From assembly GCA_963851245.1 (NCBI GenBank), contig CAWKOH010000009.1, positions 1-64,000 of the forward strand: 64,000 nucleotides of DNA, written 5' to 3'. Of this stretch, positions 17,662-26,466 are shown one piece after another. Position numbers and translations under genes: made by a program. A model generated the notes under the pieces. It was not told where the DNA came from, did no database searches, and was given only the letters and a program-made list of their open reading frames with translations. How positions within the stretch are numbered: position 1 is the stretch's first letter; the number at the start of each line of letters is the position of its first letter. Source of the DNA: CAWKOH01 sp963851245. GTDB lineage: Bacteria; Actinomycetota; Acidimicrobiia; Acidimicrobiales; Palsa-688.

Positions 17662-19947
17662 TCAGGGGGCTGTGGGTGACAGGTCGGCGGCGGGGGTTTC
17701 GGTAGCGGTCAGGTCGATGACGGGCAGGTCCGTTTGGTGCCGGGGTAGCCAGTTCAGCCAGGCGGGCAGGTACCAGCTGCGGCGGTCGAGGAGGCTGAGC
17801 GCAGAGGGCAGGATGACGATGCGGACGAGGGTGGCGTCGAGCAGCAGGGCCACGGCGACGCCGAAGCCCATCTGTTGGAACATGACCAGCTGTCCTCGGG
17901 CGAAGCCGCTGAACACGACGATGATGATCAGGGCGGCGCCGGTGATGATCCGGGCGGTGGCGGCCACGCCGCCGGCGACGGCTTCGCGGGTGGAGCCGGT
18001 CTGGTCGTAGCGTTCCTTGATGCGGCTCATCAGAAAGACCTGGTAGTCCATGGACAGGGCGAACAGGACCGAGAACAGGAACAGCGGGACCCAGGCGTCG
18101 ATGGCGGTGACTTTCTCGAACCCGAAGAAACTGGCGCCGACTCCGTGGATGAACACCAGGGTGAGCAGCCCGTAGGCGGCCCCGACGGAAAGAAGGTTCA
18201 ACACGATGGACAGCGCGGCGATGACGAGCGACCGGAAGGCCAGCAGGAGCAGTAAGAAGCTGAGGCCGAGCACGAAGATCAGCACGTAGGGGGTGGGGGT
18301 GGTGACGGCGTGGAAGTAGTCGGCGGTCTCGGCGGTCTTGCCCCCGACGTAGACCTTGGCGCCCGAGCTGGCGAAGGCGGCCGGGATCAGCTGTTGGCGC
18401 AGGTCGGTGACCGCGTTGACGTCGCTTCGCGACACCGCGTCACCCCGGATGGGGACGGTGAGGGCCACGGTGGTGCCGTGGGGGGCGGTTTGTATCTGTC
18501 CGGGCCCGAAGGGGGCGTCGCCGGCCAGGACGGCTTGGAGCTTGGACATGTCGGCGCGGGCGGTGGTGCCGCCGCCGACGGCCACGATTTCCACCGGGTA
18601 GGGGTCCTGGTTGGGGAAGTTGGCGGCGACGGCCACGTAGCCCTGTTTGGAGGGGAGGTTGTCGGGCAGGGTGGCCACGCCGCTTTGGCCGACGTGCAGG
18701 CCGAGCACGGGTATGGCCAAAAGGATCATGAAACCGCCGGCGGCGACCAGGCTGATGAGGGGGCGGCGCATGACTTTGGTGATCACCGCCCGCCAGATGG
18801 GGGCCTCGGTGGCGTCGGGACGCCCGAGGCGCCTGCCGACAATGGGGATGCGCAGCGAGTTGATCCGGTCGCCGATGAGGCTGAGCATGGCCGGCAGCAG
18901 GGTTAGGGCGGCGGCAACCGACACGATGCCGACGATCACCGCCCCGGCGGCCAGGCTGCGCAGGATGTTGGTGGGGACCAGGAACAGGCCCAGCAGGGCG
19001 ATGACGAAGGTGGTGCCGCTGAAGAGCACGGCCCTACTGGCAGTCGCGCCGGTCATGCGGATGGCCGCCTGTTTGTCGAGTCCTCGGCCGCGTTCCTCCC
19101 GGAAGCGGGAGATGACCAGCAGGGAGTAGTCGATACCCAACGCCAGGCCCATGCCGGTCATCATGTTGACAATGAAGACCGACAGGCTGAACTCCTGGGC
19201 CACCAGGGTGGCGATGCCCAGGCCGACCAGGATCGACAGGAGTGCCATGAGCACCGGCATCAGCCCGGCGACGACCGCGCCGAAGACCAGCATCAAGATG
19301 ACGATGGCGATGGGCAGGCCGAAGTCCAGCTCTCCGTGTTTGAGGTCACTGGCCGACAGGGTGTCGAAGTCGTTGCCGACGGTGTGCTCGCCGGTGACGG
19401 CCACGGAGAACCCGCCGCTGCCGTTGGCGGCCTCAACGGCGGTGACTACCGGTTTGATGTCCGAGTCGGTCGCGGCGCGCAGGTCGATCAGCGCCGCGTG
19501 CCTGTCGGTGGACACCAGCGGGCTGGTCGAGGCCAGATCGCTGGTGACGCTGGTGACCCCGGGCGCGGTGCGCACCTGGGAGGCTAGGCGGTCCACGAAC
19601 GACGTGAAGTTGGCGTCGCCGACGGTGGAGGTCTTGGAACTGACCACGATCACATCGGTCGGCGCCTGGCCGGCGGCGGCGCCGACGGTCTGGTCGTAGA
19701 GGGTCTCGGCGCGACTGGACTGGGTGGAGCCGACCACATGGGCGCTGGTGGTCAGCCCGTGCAGGGCGGTGCCGGCCAGAACCAGAGACAGCCCGACGAT
19801 CATCCCCCAGGCCGCCAGCGTGCGGCGGGGGCGGGCGGCGCAAGCGGCGGCCAGACGTTCGGTCAACCCCGACGCCTTGGCCTCCGGCGGCGCGGGCATC
19901 ATCGGGCCGGGCGTGGCCGCGAAGTCGGGGACAACAGGTGTCGTCAC
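17662..19947 (-). CDS. MMPL/RND-family transporter 2
   Basis: This intact 761-residue protein starts at a GTG at 19947. It has an N-terminal Pro/Ala-rich cytoplasmic head (about 1-45), membrane segment 1 (about 46-66), a large outer loop, then two five-helix bundles. The relay motifs are LALGIDYSLLVISRFREERG and FALSMDYQVFLMSRIKERYD. It is typical of MMPL lipid or polyketide exporters. The start overlaps a 43-codon ORF upstream (GTGA), and a copy of the 24-bp repeated operator lies about 200 bases upstream. That leader closely resembles the one in front of the third, decayed MMPL gene. Confidence 0.92.
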   Translation of the reverse strand: MTTPVVPDFAATPGPMMPAPPEAKASGLTERLAAACAARPRRTLAAWGMIVGLSLVLAGTALHGLTTSAHVVGSTQSSRAETLYDQTVGAAAGQAPTDVIVVSSKTSTVGDANFTSFVDRLASQVRTAPGVTSVTSDLASTSPLVSTDRHAALIDLRAATDSDIKPVVTAVEAANGSGGFSVAVTGEHTVGNDFDTLSASDLKHGELDFGLPIAIVILMLVFGAVVAGLMPVLMALLSILVGLGIATLVAQEFSLSVFIVNMMTGMGLALGIDYSLLVISRFREERGRGLDKQAAIRMTGATASRAVLFSGTTFVIALLGLFLVPTNILRSLAAGAVIVGIVSVAAALTLLPAMLSLIGDRINSLRIPIVGRRLGRPDATEAPIWRAVITKVMRRPLISLVAAGGFMILLAIPVLGLHVGQSGVATLPDNLPSKQGYVAVAANFPNQDPYPVEIVAVGGGTTARADMSKLQAVLAGDAPFGPGQIQTAPHGTTVALTVPIRGDAVSRSDVNAVTDLRQQLIPAAFASSGAKVYVGGKTAETADYFHAVTTPTPYVLIFVLGLSFLLLLLAFRSLVIAALSIVLNLLSVGAAYGLLTLVFIHGVGASFFGFEKVTAIDAWVPLFLFSVLFALSMDYQVFLMSRIKERYDQTGSTREAVAGGVAATARIITGAALIIIVVFSGFARGQLVMFQQMGFGVAVALLLDATLVRIVILPSALSLLDRRSWYLPAWLNWLPRHQTDLPVIDLTATETPAADLSPTAP

Positions 19948-20075
19948 TGGGCGTCCTTGGTCGGTAGCGGTCGTGGAAAGGCGGCGGCGGGGCCGGTCGG
20001 GCGGTCACTTGATGCTCGGTCGGGTCCGATACCAGGCCACGGACCCTGCGATGGCGGTTCACGGGTCTCAAACAT
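19944..20075 (-). CDS. 43-residue leader ORF coupled to MMPL transporter 2
   Basis: It runs from an ATG at 20075, behind GAAAGG, and its stop overlaps the transporter start. It begins MFETREPPSQG. The decayed MMPL gene at 26467 begins MIETRAPQGS after a near-identical leader, but there the peptide runs on into the transporter. This ORF may therefore be the detached N-terminus of an older fusion, or a translational leader. Too short to judge further. Confidence 0.4.
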   Translation of the reverse strand: MFETREPPSQGPWPGIGPDRASSDRPTGPAAAFPRPLPTKDAQ

Positions 20076-20151
20076 GCTGCTGCCTTTCGCCTTTCGTTGG
20101 CCGGTCCGCGGAGGGGCTGTCCGGGCAGTGTGGAACGACGCCTGCCTGCCT

Positions 20152-20175
20152 GTCGTCACCGATCCCTGTGAGATC
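20152..20175 (-). promoter_or_regulatory. 24-bp repeated operator, site A
   Basis: Read on the minus strand it begins GATCTCAC and ends GGTGACGAC, with the palindromic core TCACAG-GGAT-CGGTGA. It lies 77 bases upstream of the leader ORF start at 20075. It is one of five copies in the window (others at 25861, 26373, 30816 and 33760). Confidence 0.7.
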
Positions 20176-20369
20176 AACGCCCCGGATCTCGAGACAATTG
20201 CCCCGCCCGCCCGGGCCTACATCTCGTCAAACGGCGCAGAGGGCATGCAGCTAGGAGGCGCCTGCCGTCCGGACTCGGAGGATGGAAAACTGGCGATCGC
20301 CGGCGCGACCGAACTCTGCCGCCTGGGCAGAGCGGACCGGGCTCGCCGCCCCTGACCGACACCACGGAG

Positions 20370-20890
20370 AACTACCCACCGGCGGCGGGAACCGTGGGCA
20401 CAGCCTGCGGGGCAGGCTTAACTCTGGGCGGCGGTGAAGCGCCATACACTTGGTCGCAAGTCTCGGGGCAGTTTCCCCCAGACGCGCCCTGACCTCATCC
20501 GCCGCCTCAGCAGAGACCGACAACGAACTGGCAGGCACGCCCACCACCGCCGGTACCTACGTCTTCACCATTCAAGTGACCGACACCCTCGGTGACACGC
20601 CAGCGGCCAAGTCGGCATCACCATCGACCCCAGACCGCCGCTAAAGATCAGCGGGAACGGCCCCTGCTGCTCGGCGGGGACCGTCGGCACCGCCTACCCC
20701 TACATACCCTTCAGCGCGACCCGCGGCCAGACTCCCTACACCTGGATCCGTCGCCACCGGAGCCGTCCCCGTCGGCCTCGCCTTCCGCTCTCCCAACCTC
20801 TATCAGCTGCACTTCCACCCCGGCGCCGACATCATCCTCGCCGCACCCACAAAAGCGGGCACCTTCAACTTCACGATGAAAAGGAGCCAT
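20370..20890 (+). pseudogene. Remnant of a surface protein with He_PIG-type repeats
   Basis: Two degenerate Ig-like repeats can be read. Repeat 1 has AGTVGTACGAGLTLGGG, then APYTWSQVSGQFPP, then after a shift GTPTTAGTYVFTIQVTD. Repeat 2 has GTVGTAYPYIPFSATRGQT, PYTW, then PTKAGTFNFTMK. This is the putative-Ig He_PIG pattern of secreted proteins. Several frameshifts and stops are present, and no signal peptide or anchor remains. Confidence 0.65.
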
Positions 20891-21320
20891 GAGCGTTCTC
20901 TGTTCAGCGTCGGCCGGGCCGGCCCGAAAACATCGCAACGACAGCGGCAACGACCCCCCTGCGCCCAGCACGACCGCACTGCGGACACAGGCGCCACTCT
21001 GGCGGAAGTCCAAGCCTTTCTCGGCCGCGCCACCACCCGCATGCCAGAAAGCGTGGGAAACCCACACCGGCACAATCAGGGCCGACGCCCAAGCCGCCCG
21101 CCGAGCGCTCGTGTGACGAACCCCCTGGTCAATGCTGAGTCGAGCCTGGCCCAGCAACCGACCAGCTGGGTGGCCTCCCAGTCGGTACAGGCCGACCGCT
21201 ATCTGGCCACCAAGGGGCGGGCCTTGGACTGTCGGCGTCGATCGGTGGTTCTATCGGTACCAGCTAGCTGGCGACTTCCGCTCGGACTTCCCGAAGGGGG
21301 CTAATTCGCATCGGTGCCTG
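20891..21320. other. Non-coding stretch
   Basis: Open frames exist on both strands, but none shows a recognisable domain or a ribosome site. I see nothing further here. Confidence 0.35.
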
Positions 21321-21686
21321 CTACGAGGCTATCTGTGCCGGCCATATCTGGTGGTGGTCCAGATCGAGGCTGAGCCAACCGAGGTCGTGGCGAAGATCGT
21401 TTATCTCGCTCAGCAGAGTGTCCGCCAGTTCGTGTCTTAGGCTTTGGCGCAGGTGGCCCTCCCCGTCAAAGAGCCGGCCTTCCAGGCTCGCCACCTTCCC
21501 CACCATGGCGGATCGTTGGGCCAGTGGCATCCGAGGGGCGAGGCCGTAGCTTTCCACCTCGGTTCGGCTGGTGGTGCTGCTCCTCGCCTGGCACGAGCGG
21601 ACGGCGGCTGGCGCCCTTCCCTTTGGGTTCGAGGTTCTGGTCCCTGGGCTTGTGGTCACGGTGGTCCCTGATCGTGGTGTGGACAT
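21321..21686 (-). CDS. Hypothetical protein, helical C-terminal half
   Basis: This ORF of 121 codons is doubtful in its first half. The second half (from about residue 58: GKVASLEGRLFDGEGHLRQS, then LRHELADTLLSEIND) looks like a genuine charged helix or short coiled coil. A later start may be the real one. I do not recognise a family. Confidence 0.3.
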   Translation of the reverse strand: MSTPRSGTTVTTSPGTRTSNPKGRAPAAVRSCQARSSTTSRTEVESYGLAPRMPLAQRSAMVGKVASLEGRLFDGEGHLRQSLRHELADTLLSEINDLRHDLGWLSLDLDHHQIWPAQIAS

Positions 21687-21885
21687 CTCTCTATATCTCT
21701 CTCTGGATTCGGTTTGCTGATCATCGAGAGTTACGCCCTGCCGGGCGGGCGCCGGCCGTCGCCGTGCCGCTCATGCAGGTCGGCGGTCAGCCGAGAACGG
21801 TAAATGGCGGATAATCCGTCCGTCGTCGCTCCAAACGGACTTGCTACGTTGAATCTTCATAGCGATCATCGAACGCGAGGCGTGG

Positions 21886-22107
21886 TCAGTCTTGCGGTGG
21901 GAGGCGGGAACCGACGACCCTCCAACCGCCCAGTTCGCGTCGCCAGTGGAGGGGTCCTTCTTGTTCCCAGGGACGCTGGGCTTCGAGTAGTCGCTGGTGC
22001 AGGTAGACGCTGTCGTGCCATCCTCGCACCAGACTGTGGATCAGTCGCCGGACGAGCCGGGCCGGTCCCGACTCGATTCGGATGTCTATTGCAGTTGACC
22101 CATTCAC
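21886..22107 (-). CDS. Small conserved-looking Trp/Arg-rich protein
   Basis: This ORF of 73 codons contains RLIHSLVRGWHDSVYLHQRL, then AQRPWEQEGPLHWRREL and GWRVVGSRLPP. The PW...LHW...W..VGSxLPP pattern resembles short actinobacterial proteins of unknown function that I recall near mobile elements. No strong ribosome site. It is on the same strand as the MMHP ORF upstream and may belong to the same transcript. Confidence 0.5.
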   Translation of the reverse strand: MNGSTAIDIRIESGPARLVRRLIHSLVRGWHDSVYLHQRLLEAQRPWEQEGPLHWRRELGGWRVVGSRLPPQD

Positions 22108-22232
22108 GAGAACCAGTGGGCCCTGGCCGGCATGTCATCGCCGGGTGGCCTGGTGCGACCGGGGCGCGGCTCATTGGATTGCTCCTTCTCGTGTGGTCGG
22201 CGAGGGCCTGGTCGGCCCGAGGGTCTGCCTCA

Positions 22233-22529
22233 TCACTGGACTGAACTGGTCGGTGCGTGCCGGTGGGCGGCCAGGGCCGGTTTCTGAGGTTGCTCGGCGT
22301 CAACCGCAGAGATGTGCGTGAAGCTGTCGGGTCGGCCGCTGTCGGCTTTTGTGCTGACGGTCGTTCGAATCTGAACGCGGTGGGCAGCAAGTCGGGCCGC
22401 TCCGCTCGCCGAAGTCCGCCATCGGCGGGCGCGCCGAACGTGCTGCGCCCGTCTCGCCTTGTCGGCCGTGGCGATCATGTCCTTGACGTGTTCGGCGGCG
22501 ACCTGTTGCAACATGGCGGGGTGCATCAT
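22233..22529 (-). CDS. Small basic protein coupled to a WhiB-like 3' fragment
   Basis: It starts MMHPAMLQQVAAEHVKDMIA, then TADKARRAQHVRRARR, a helical basic head. The remaining ~60 residues look random and may follow a frameshift. GGAGG lies about 9 bases before the start. The first ATG overlaps the stop of the WhiB-like 3' fragment (ATGA at 22526-22529), so the two were translationally coupled. Function unknown. Confidence 0.5.
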   Translation of the reverse strand: MMHPAMLQQVAAEHVKDMIATADKARRAQHVRRARRWRTSASGAARLAAHRVQIRTTVSTKADSGRPDSFTHISAVDAEQPQKPALAAHRHAPTSSVQ

Positions 22530-22659
22530 TCCTGATCGCCTCCAAAGGTTGCTTGGTGCGGCCGGCCGCGCCGTCTTTTGGTCTCGATGATCCGGCCATG
22601 CCCGAAGATCTCGCCGCCCCAGACACCGTTCGGCTTGAGAGCGGACAGCTCATACTCCA
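22526..22659 (-). pseudogene. WhiB-like gene, 3' fragment with AT-hook tail
   Basis: On the minus strand the frame reads SALKPNGVWGGEIFGHGRI, then IETKRRRGRP, and stops at 22526. GVWGG is the WhiB G[VI]WGG turn, and RRRGRP is an AT-hook like that at the end of WhiB7. It abuts the left end of the IS21-type element at 22660. The 5' half of a WhiB-like gene lies at the other end of the element. Confidence 0.7.
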
Positions 22660-22807
22660 TGTAGCCGGACAACGAAGTCCTCGCTGACGGACACGAGATC
22701 TCCATGCCGGCGGACAGCAGTTGTCCGCATCATCCACCAGTAGTGGCCCTCCGGGGTCTTGGTTCGTGGTCCTTGCACGTCCACGAACAAGACCAACCGG
22801 AGGACCG

Positions 22808-24307
22808 ATGACCAAGCATGACAGGGAGATCATGGAGATTCTTGAAGCGTTCGATTTGACCGGCTGTGCCCATTCGGCGGGCCGCCTGGCCGGCGCCGAC
22901 CCGCACACGGTGGCCCGCTATGTGGCTATCCGCGACTCCGGCGGTAGTCCGTTCGTGCGGGCTGTTCGACCCCGGATCATCGACGCGTACCTGGAGAAGA
23001 TCGAGGAGCTGGTGGAGCGTTCCCGGGGCGAGGTCCGCGCCGATGTCGTCCACCGGCTGCATGTGGTGCCGATGGGCTTCGACGGCGACGAGCGCACTAC
23101 CCGGCGGGCGGTGGCTGAGGCCAAAGGGCGCTATCGGGCCGGGCATCGGCGTACTTATAGGCCTTGGGTGCCCGAGCCGGGGATGTGGGCGCAATTCGAC
23201 TGGGGTGCCGGTCCGACCATCGCCGGGCGGCCGACTTGTTTGTTTTGCGCCTGGCTGGCGTGGAGCCGGTTCCGGGTGGTGATTCCCACCTGGGATAAGA
23301 CCTTGGCCAGCCTGCTGGCCTGTATCGACACCATGCTGCGCCGGTTTGGGGCGGCGCCGACGTACCTGTTGACCGACAACGAGCGCACGGTGACGGCCGA
23401 CCGGGTGGCCGGCTTAGCGGTGCGCCACCCACTGATGGTTGCCGCCGGGCGACATTACGGGTGCGTGGTCGAGACTTGCGTCCCTTACGATCCCCAGTCC
23501 AAGGGCGGTTCGGAGGCGTCGGTCCGTGTGGCCAAGGCCGACCTGGTCCCCACGACCGCCAATCTGCTCGACGACTACGGCGACTTCGAGGAGCTGGCCG
23601 CGGCGTGCGCTGGTTTCGAGGCCATGGTCAACGCCCGCCCCCACGCCGAGACCCGCCGGCCGCCGGCGGACATGCTGGTCGAGGAGCGGGCCCGCATGCA
23701 CGTGCTTCCCGCCGAGCCGTTCGTGGCCGCGCTGGGCGAACCCCGGGTGGTGCGCGACGATCAGACCATCCGCTTCGGCAGTGTGCGCTACTCGCTGCCC
23801 AAGGCCTGGGTGGGACAGCAGGTGTGGTGCCGGGTGGCCGGCGAGGAGCTAGTCGTGGTCGGCCGGGCGGAGGGCTGCCTGGTCGAGGTGTGGCGTCACC
23901 GGCTGTCCACCCCCGGCCATCCCGTGGTGCTCGACGAGCATTACCCCGACCATCCCGGCGGCAACGAACCCCGCATCCGGCCGCTGCGCCCCAAAGACGA
24001 CGCGGAGCGAACGTTCCTGGTCCTAGGCGACGGGGCGGAACGCTGGCTGCGTGAGGCCTGCGCCACCGGGGTGGCCCGCATCCGGGCCAAGATGGCCGCC
24101 GCGGTGGAGCTCGCCGCGTTGGTGGGCTCCGAACCGGTGGACCGGGCCCTGGGGATGGCCGCCCTGGCCGGGCGCTTCGCCGAGAGCGACCTGGCCTCCA
24201 TCGTGGACCACCTCGAACGCTCAGACGCCGTCGGCGAGGTGGTCAGAGCCGACGAGGCCTACTCCGCCCAGGCCGGCACGAGCGCATGGGAGGGCTTCGG
24301 ACGATGA
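22808..24307 (+). CDS. istA: IS21-family transposase IstA
   Basis: This intact 499-residue protein starts at the ATG at 22808 behind GGAGG. An N-terminal helix-turn-helix (about 1-45) is followed by the integrase core with D131 (WAQFDWG), D190 (LLTDNERT) and E236 (SKGGSEASVRVAK), a complete DDE set. A C-terminal beta-rich part contains RFGSVRYSLPKAWVGQQVW. IstA cuts and joins the element ends. Its stop overlaps the next ORF (ATGA at 24304). With istB frameshifted, transposition would need IstB from another copy. Confidence 0.93.
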   Translation: MTKHDREIMEILEAFDLTGCAHSAGRLAGADPHTVARYVAIRDSGGSPFVRAVRPRIIDAYLEKIEELVERSRGEVRADVVHRLHVVPMGFDGDERTTRRAVAEAKGRYRAGHRRTYRPWVPEPGMWAQFDWGAGPTIAGRPTCLFCAWLAWSRFRVVIPTWDKTLASLLACIDTMLRRFGAAPTYLLTDNERTVTADRVAGLAVRHPLMVAAGRHYGCVVETCVPYDPQSKGGSEASVRVAKADLVPTTANLLDDYGDFEELAAACAGFEAMVNARPHAETRRPPADMLVEERARMHVLPAEPFVAALGEPRVVRDDQTIRFGSVRYSLPKAWVGQQVWCRVAGEELVVVGRAEGCLVEVWRHRLSTPGHPVVLDEHYPDHPGGNEPRIRPLRPKDDAERTFLVLGDGAERWLREACATGVARIRAKMAAAVELAALVGSEPVDRALGMAALAGRFAESDLASIVDHLERSDAVGEVVRADEAYSAQAGTSAWEGFGR

Positions 24308-24486
24308 TCCACCCCCCGACGTTCACCCACGGCCCCCTTCACGACCATGAGCTGGCGGAGCTGGCCGATCTGCTCGACGACATCGACACCTGGATCGCCG
24401 ACGACCAGGCCGTTCCCGGACATCTGCGCATCCGCATCCCCGCCTGGGCGGCACGTCTGGCCCACATCAAGGCGCCACAGCGGTGA
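24304..24486 (+). CDS. Small ORF between istA and istB
   Basis: This 60-residue acidic peptide contains HDHELAELADLLDDIDTWIA and ends ARLAHIKAPQR. It overlaps istA by ATGA and istB by GTGA, so it is embedded in the coupled operon. Classical IS21 elements have only istA and istB. Its composition and tight overlaps argue that it is translated. Function unknown. Confidence 0.6.
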   Translation: MIHPPTFTHGPLHDHELAELADLLDDIDTWIADDQAVPGHLRIRIPAWAARLAHIKAPQR

Positions 24487-25266
24487 AGGCCCCCGAGCCG
24501 CCGCCGCTGCCCGACGAGCTGACCGCCCTGCTGCGGCGCATGCGCCTGCCCTACCTGCGCGCCGCTGCACCCGAGGTCATCGCCACCGCCAAAGCACAAC
24601 GCTGGGACCCCGCCGAGGTACTACGGGTGCTGCTCGCCCAAGAGGTCGCTGGACGCGACCGCGCCACCCGGGCTACCCGCCGAAGAGCAGCAGGACTGCC
24701 CGCGGGCAAGACCTTCGAGACCTGGAGCGAGCACAAGTCCTCCATCCCCGCCCCCACCCAAGCCGCCCTGCGAACCTTGGAATGGGTCGGCCGAGCCGAG
24801 AACCTGGCCATCTGCGGTCCCTCCGGCACCGGCAAGTCCCACTTCTGTGAGGCGATCGCCCACGCCGTGATCGACGCCGGCATGCCGCGTCAGCTGGTTC
24901 AGCCTCGAAACCCTCACCGCCACCATGGCCCGGGCCAAGGTCGACGCCTCCATCAACCGGGTCGTCACCAAGATCTGCCGGGCCGAGCTCATCGTGATCG
25001 ACGACATCGGGATGCTCCCCGCCGGCCAAGACGCCGCCGAAGCGTTCTACCGGGTCATCGACGCCGCCTACGAGCGGCGCTCCGTGGCAGTCACCTCCAA
25101 CATCCACCCCTCAGGCTTCGACACCATCATGCCCAAGTCCATCGCCACCGCCGCCGTCGACCGCCTATTGCACCACGCCCATCTGGTGGCCACCGAAGGA
25201 CCCTCAGTGCGCCTCGAAGAAGCCCTCGCCGGCGCCGGAGTCATGGCCCTCAGCACCAGGCCATGA
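24483..25266 (+). pseudogene. istB: IS21-family ATPase IstB, frameshifted
   Basis: It starts at a GTG at 24483. Walker A is GPSGTGKS (about 112-119) in LAICGPSGTGKSHF. Near 24887 one base is missing and the frame changes; it resumes as SWFSLETLTATMARAKVD, with Walker B ELIVIDDIGMLP, then SVAVTSNIHPSGFD, ending ALSTRP at 25266. Corrected length is about 260 residues, normal for IstB. The single shift would remove Walker B from the product. Confidence 0.88.
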
Positions 25267-25638
25267 CCGGCGTCGCCCTGCTGGCCTTCCTCGTCGCGCT
25301 GATCGCCCCCGACACAACCGCCACAACCATCAGCGCCGGGACTACGCCATCTCCATCCAGCCAGACACGCACCGACACCCCAAGCCACCCCGGGCGCCGG
25401 GCCCGAGCTCCGCCCCTCCATCCCCCTCGGCGCCACCCCGACACCGGGGACCGACGTCACCGTCCCATCCGTCCAACCGTCCCATCCCTTCAACCCCCCG
25501 CCCCTCACCCAACATCGACGTCGGCCCCCAGCCCGGTGCCACACCCGGAGATCCACCGTCCGTCCACCTGGAAATCCGCTGTCCGCCAGCAAGGAGAAAA
25601 CCCGTCCGCCCACACGAAGATCAAGTTGTCCGTTGACA
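25263..25638 (+). other. Distal part of the IS21-type element, possible fourth ORF
   Basis: An ATG overlapping the istB stop (ATGA at 25263) opens a frame starting MTGVALLAFLVALIAP, which looks like a membrane or signal segment, then a long Pro/His/Arg-rich stretch running out through the right terminal repeat. The start is attractive but the rest has shadow-like composition, so I do not call it a gene. Confidence 0.3.
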
Positions 25639-25830
25639 CGGCTGGGCACGCTCGAGCGCGCCCGCGAGCCAGGGCTGGCCGCGCGGCACCCCCGGCAGTA
25701 CGCCTGGGCCAGCTTGAGTTTCGGAGACAGCGCGACTTCGAGCGATTCGGTGTGGTCGCCATGGTTGGTGATTGGCGGGGACGGCGGTCTTGGTCAACTC
25801 CGTCGGCAGGTCGGTACGGGTCTGGGACAT
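25639..25830 (-). pseudogene. WhiB-like gene, 5' fragment
   Basis: It starts MSQTRTDLPTELTKTA at 25830. After frame changes it gives SPKLKLAQAYCRGC, then RGQPWLAGALERAQP. This matches the WhiB centre (CxxCPVRxxCLAGALER), with Trp at the third Cys position. It ends at the IS21 right end. A 24-bp operator copy lies 30 bases upstream of the ATG. The 3' half is at 22526-22659, but the join would leave about 10 extra residues, so the halves may come from two different WhiB genes. Confidence 0.6.
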
Positions 25831-25860
25831 GCAGCCAGTGTGAAGTCACGCGGCCACGCT

Positions 25861-25884
25861 GTCGTCACCGATCGCGGTGAGATC
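25861..25884 (-). promoter_or_regulatory. 24-bp repeated operator, site E
   Basis: Read on the minus strand it contains a perfect TCACCG-CGAT-CGGTGA palindrome and ends GACGAC. It lies 30 bases upstream of the WhiB-like 5' fragment start (25830). Confidence 0.7.
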
Positions 25885-25889
25885 TGGAC

Positions 25890-26372
25890 TAGTTCGAATT
25901 CGTGATCGGCCGCGCTGCCTAGCAGTCCTTCCGATCAGGACCATCTCTGAGACGAGAGCGAGCGACGCGAGTCGAACTCGCCTCCTCAGCTCCGAAACGC
26001 CGACGCCGTTAACGCAATCTCCGCCGCCTCAGCGATACTGGTCCCCGACGCCATCGACTTCACCGAGGCGGCGTCCCACCCCGGGGGGACCTCATTATCA
26101 ACGGGATCGGGCTGGCCGTGAACGAGGCGGCAGGCGGCAAGCCGTCGACATCCAGCGGGCTTCGATCTCGTCCCCGCTGTTTTCGTAACCGGGCCTCCGC
26201 CCGTTGTGACCTGAACGGCCCAGACCAGCCAGCGATTCGATGCCGGTCAGGAACCGCTAGCCGGGACTGACCATCCGGCGTTCCACTGCTCACCGCGCTG
26301 GCAACCTACCCGGTGTGCTCCCTCCCGCCTGGCGTGCTCCCCCGGTCGCATCGGTCTCGGATCGGGGGCGTT
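25890..26372. other. Non-coding stretch
   Basis: No gene can be supported on either strand. Short open frames lack recognisable domains. It ends at operator site B. Confidence 0.4.
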
Positions 26373-26396
26373 GATCTCACCGGGATGAGTGATGAC
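26373..26396 (+). promoter_or_regulatory. 24-bp repeated operator, site B
   Basis: It begins GATCTCACCGGGAT and ends GATGAC, the most diverged copy. It lies 71 bases upstream of the decayed MMPL gene. The upstream GGGGCGTTGATCTCAC is shared with site A, and the downstream TTCACGCTGGTCC resembles the sequence after site C. Confidence 0.65.
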
Positions 26397-26466
26397 CGCG
26401 GCGACCGCCTGGTTCACGCTGGTCCCGGGTAGCTGTCACAGGAATCCGCGAACGAAAGGTCGCCGC

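Larger units (their letters stand above)
22660..25638 (+). mobile_element. IS21-type insertion sequence (2,979 bp)
   Basis: Both ends read inward as TGTnnnCGGACAAC: left from 22660, right ending at 25638. The similarity continues for about 65 bases, with repeated CGGAC boxes up to GGCGGACAGC (22709-22718 and its complement at 25578-25587). Such multiple terminal boxes are usual for IS21. It carries istA, a small ORF, a broken istB and possibly a fourth ORF. The flanks (ACTCCA left, CGGCTGG right) do not match, so no target duplication is left. Confidence 0.85.

Noticed and set aside
18310..18906. Gly/Asp-rich plus-strand ORF opposite MMPL transporter 2
   Set aside because: Shadow frame with low-complexity composition; the minus-strand transporter is unambiguous.
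22600..22720. Reading the WhiB-like frame leftward into the IS21 end as a CPxR...YMEYEL segment
   Set aside because: That stretch aligns with the element's other terminal repeat over about 65 bases, so it is IS end sequence; the partial resemblance to a WhiB centre is probably chance.
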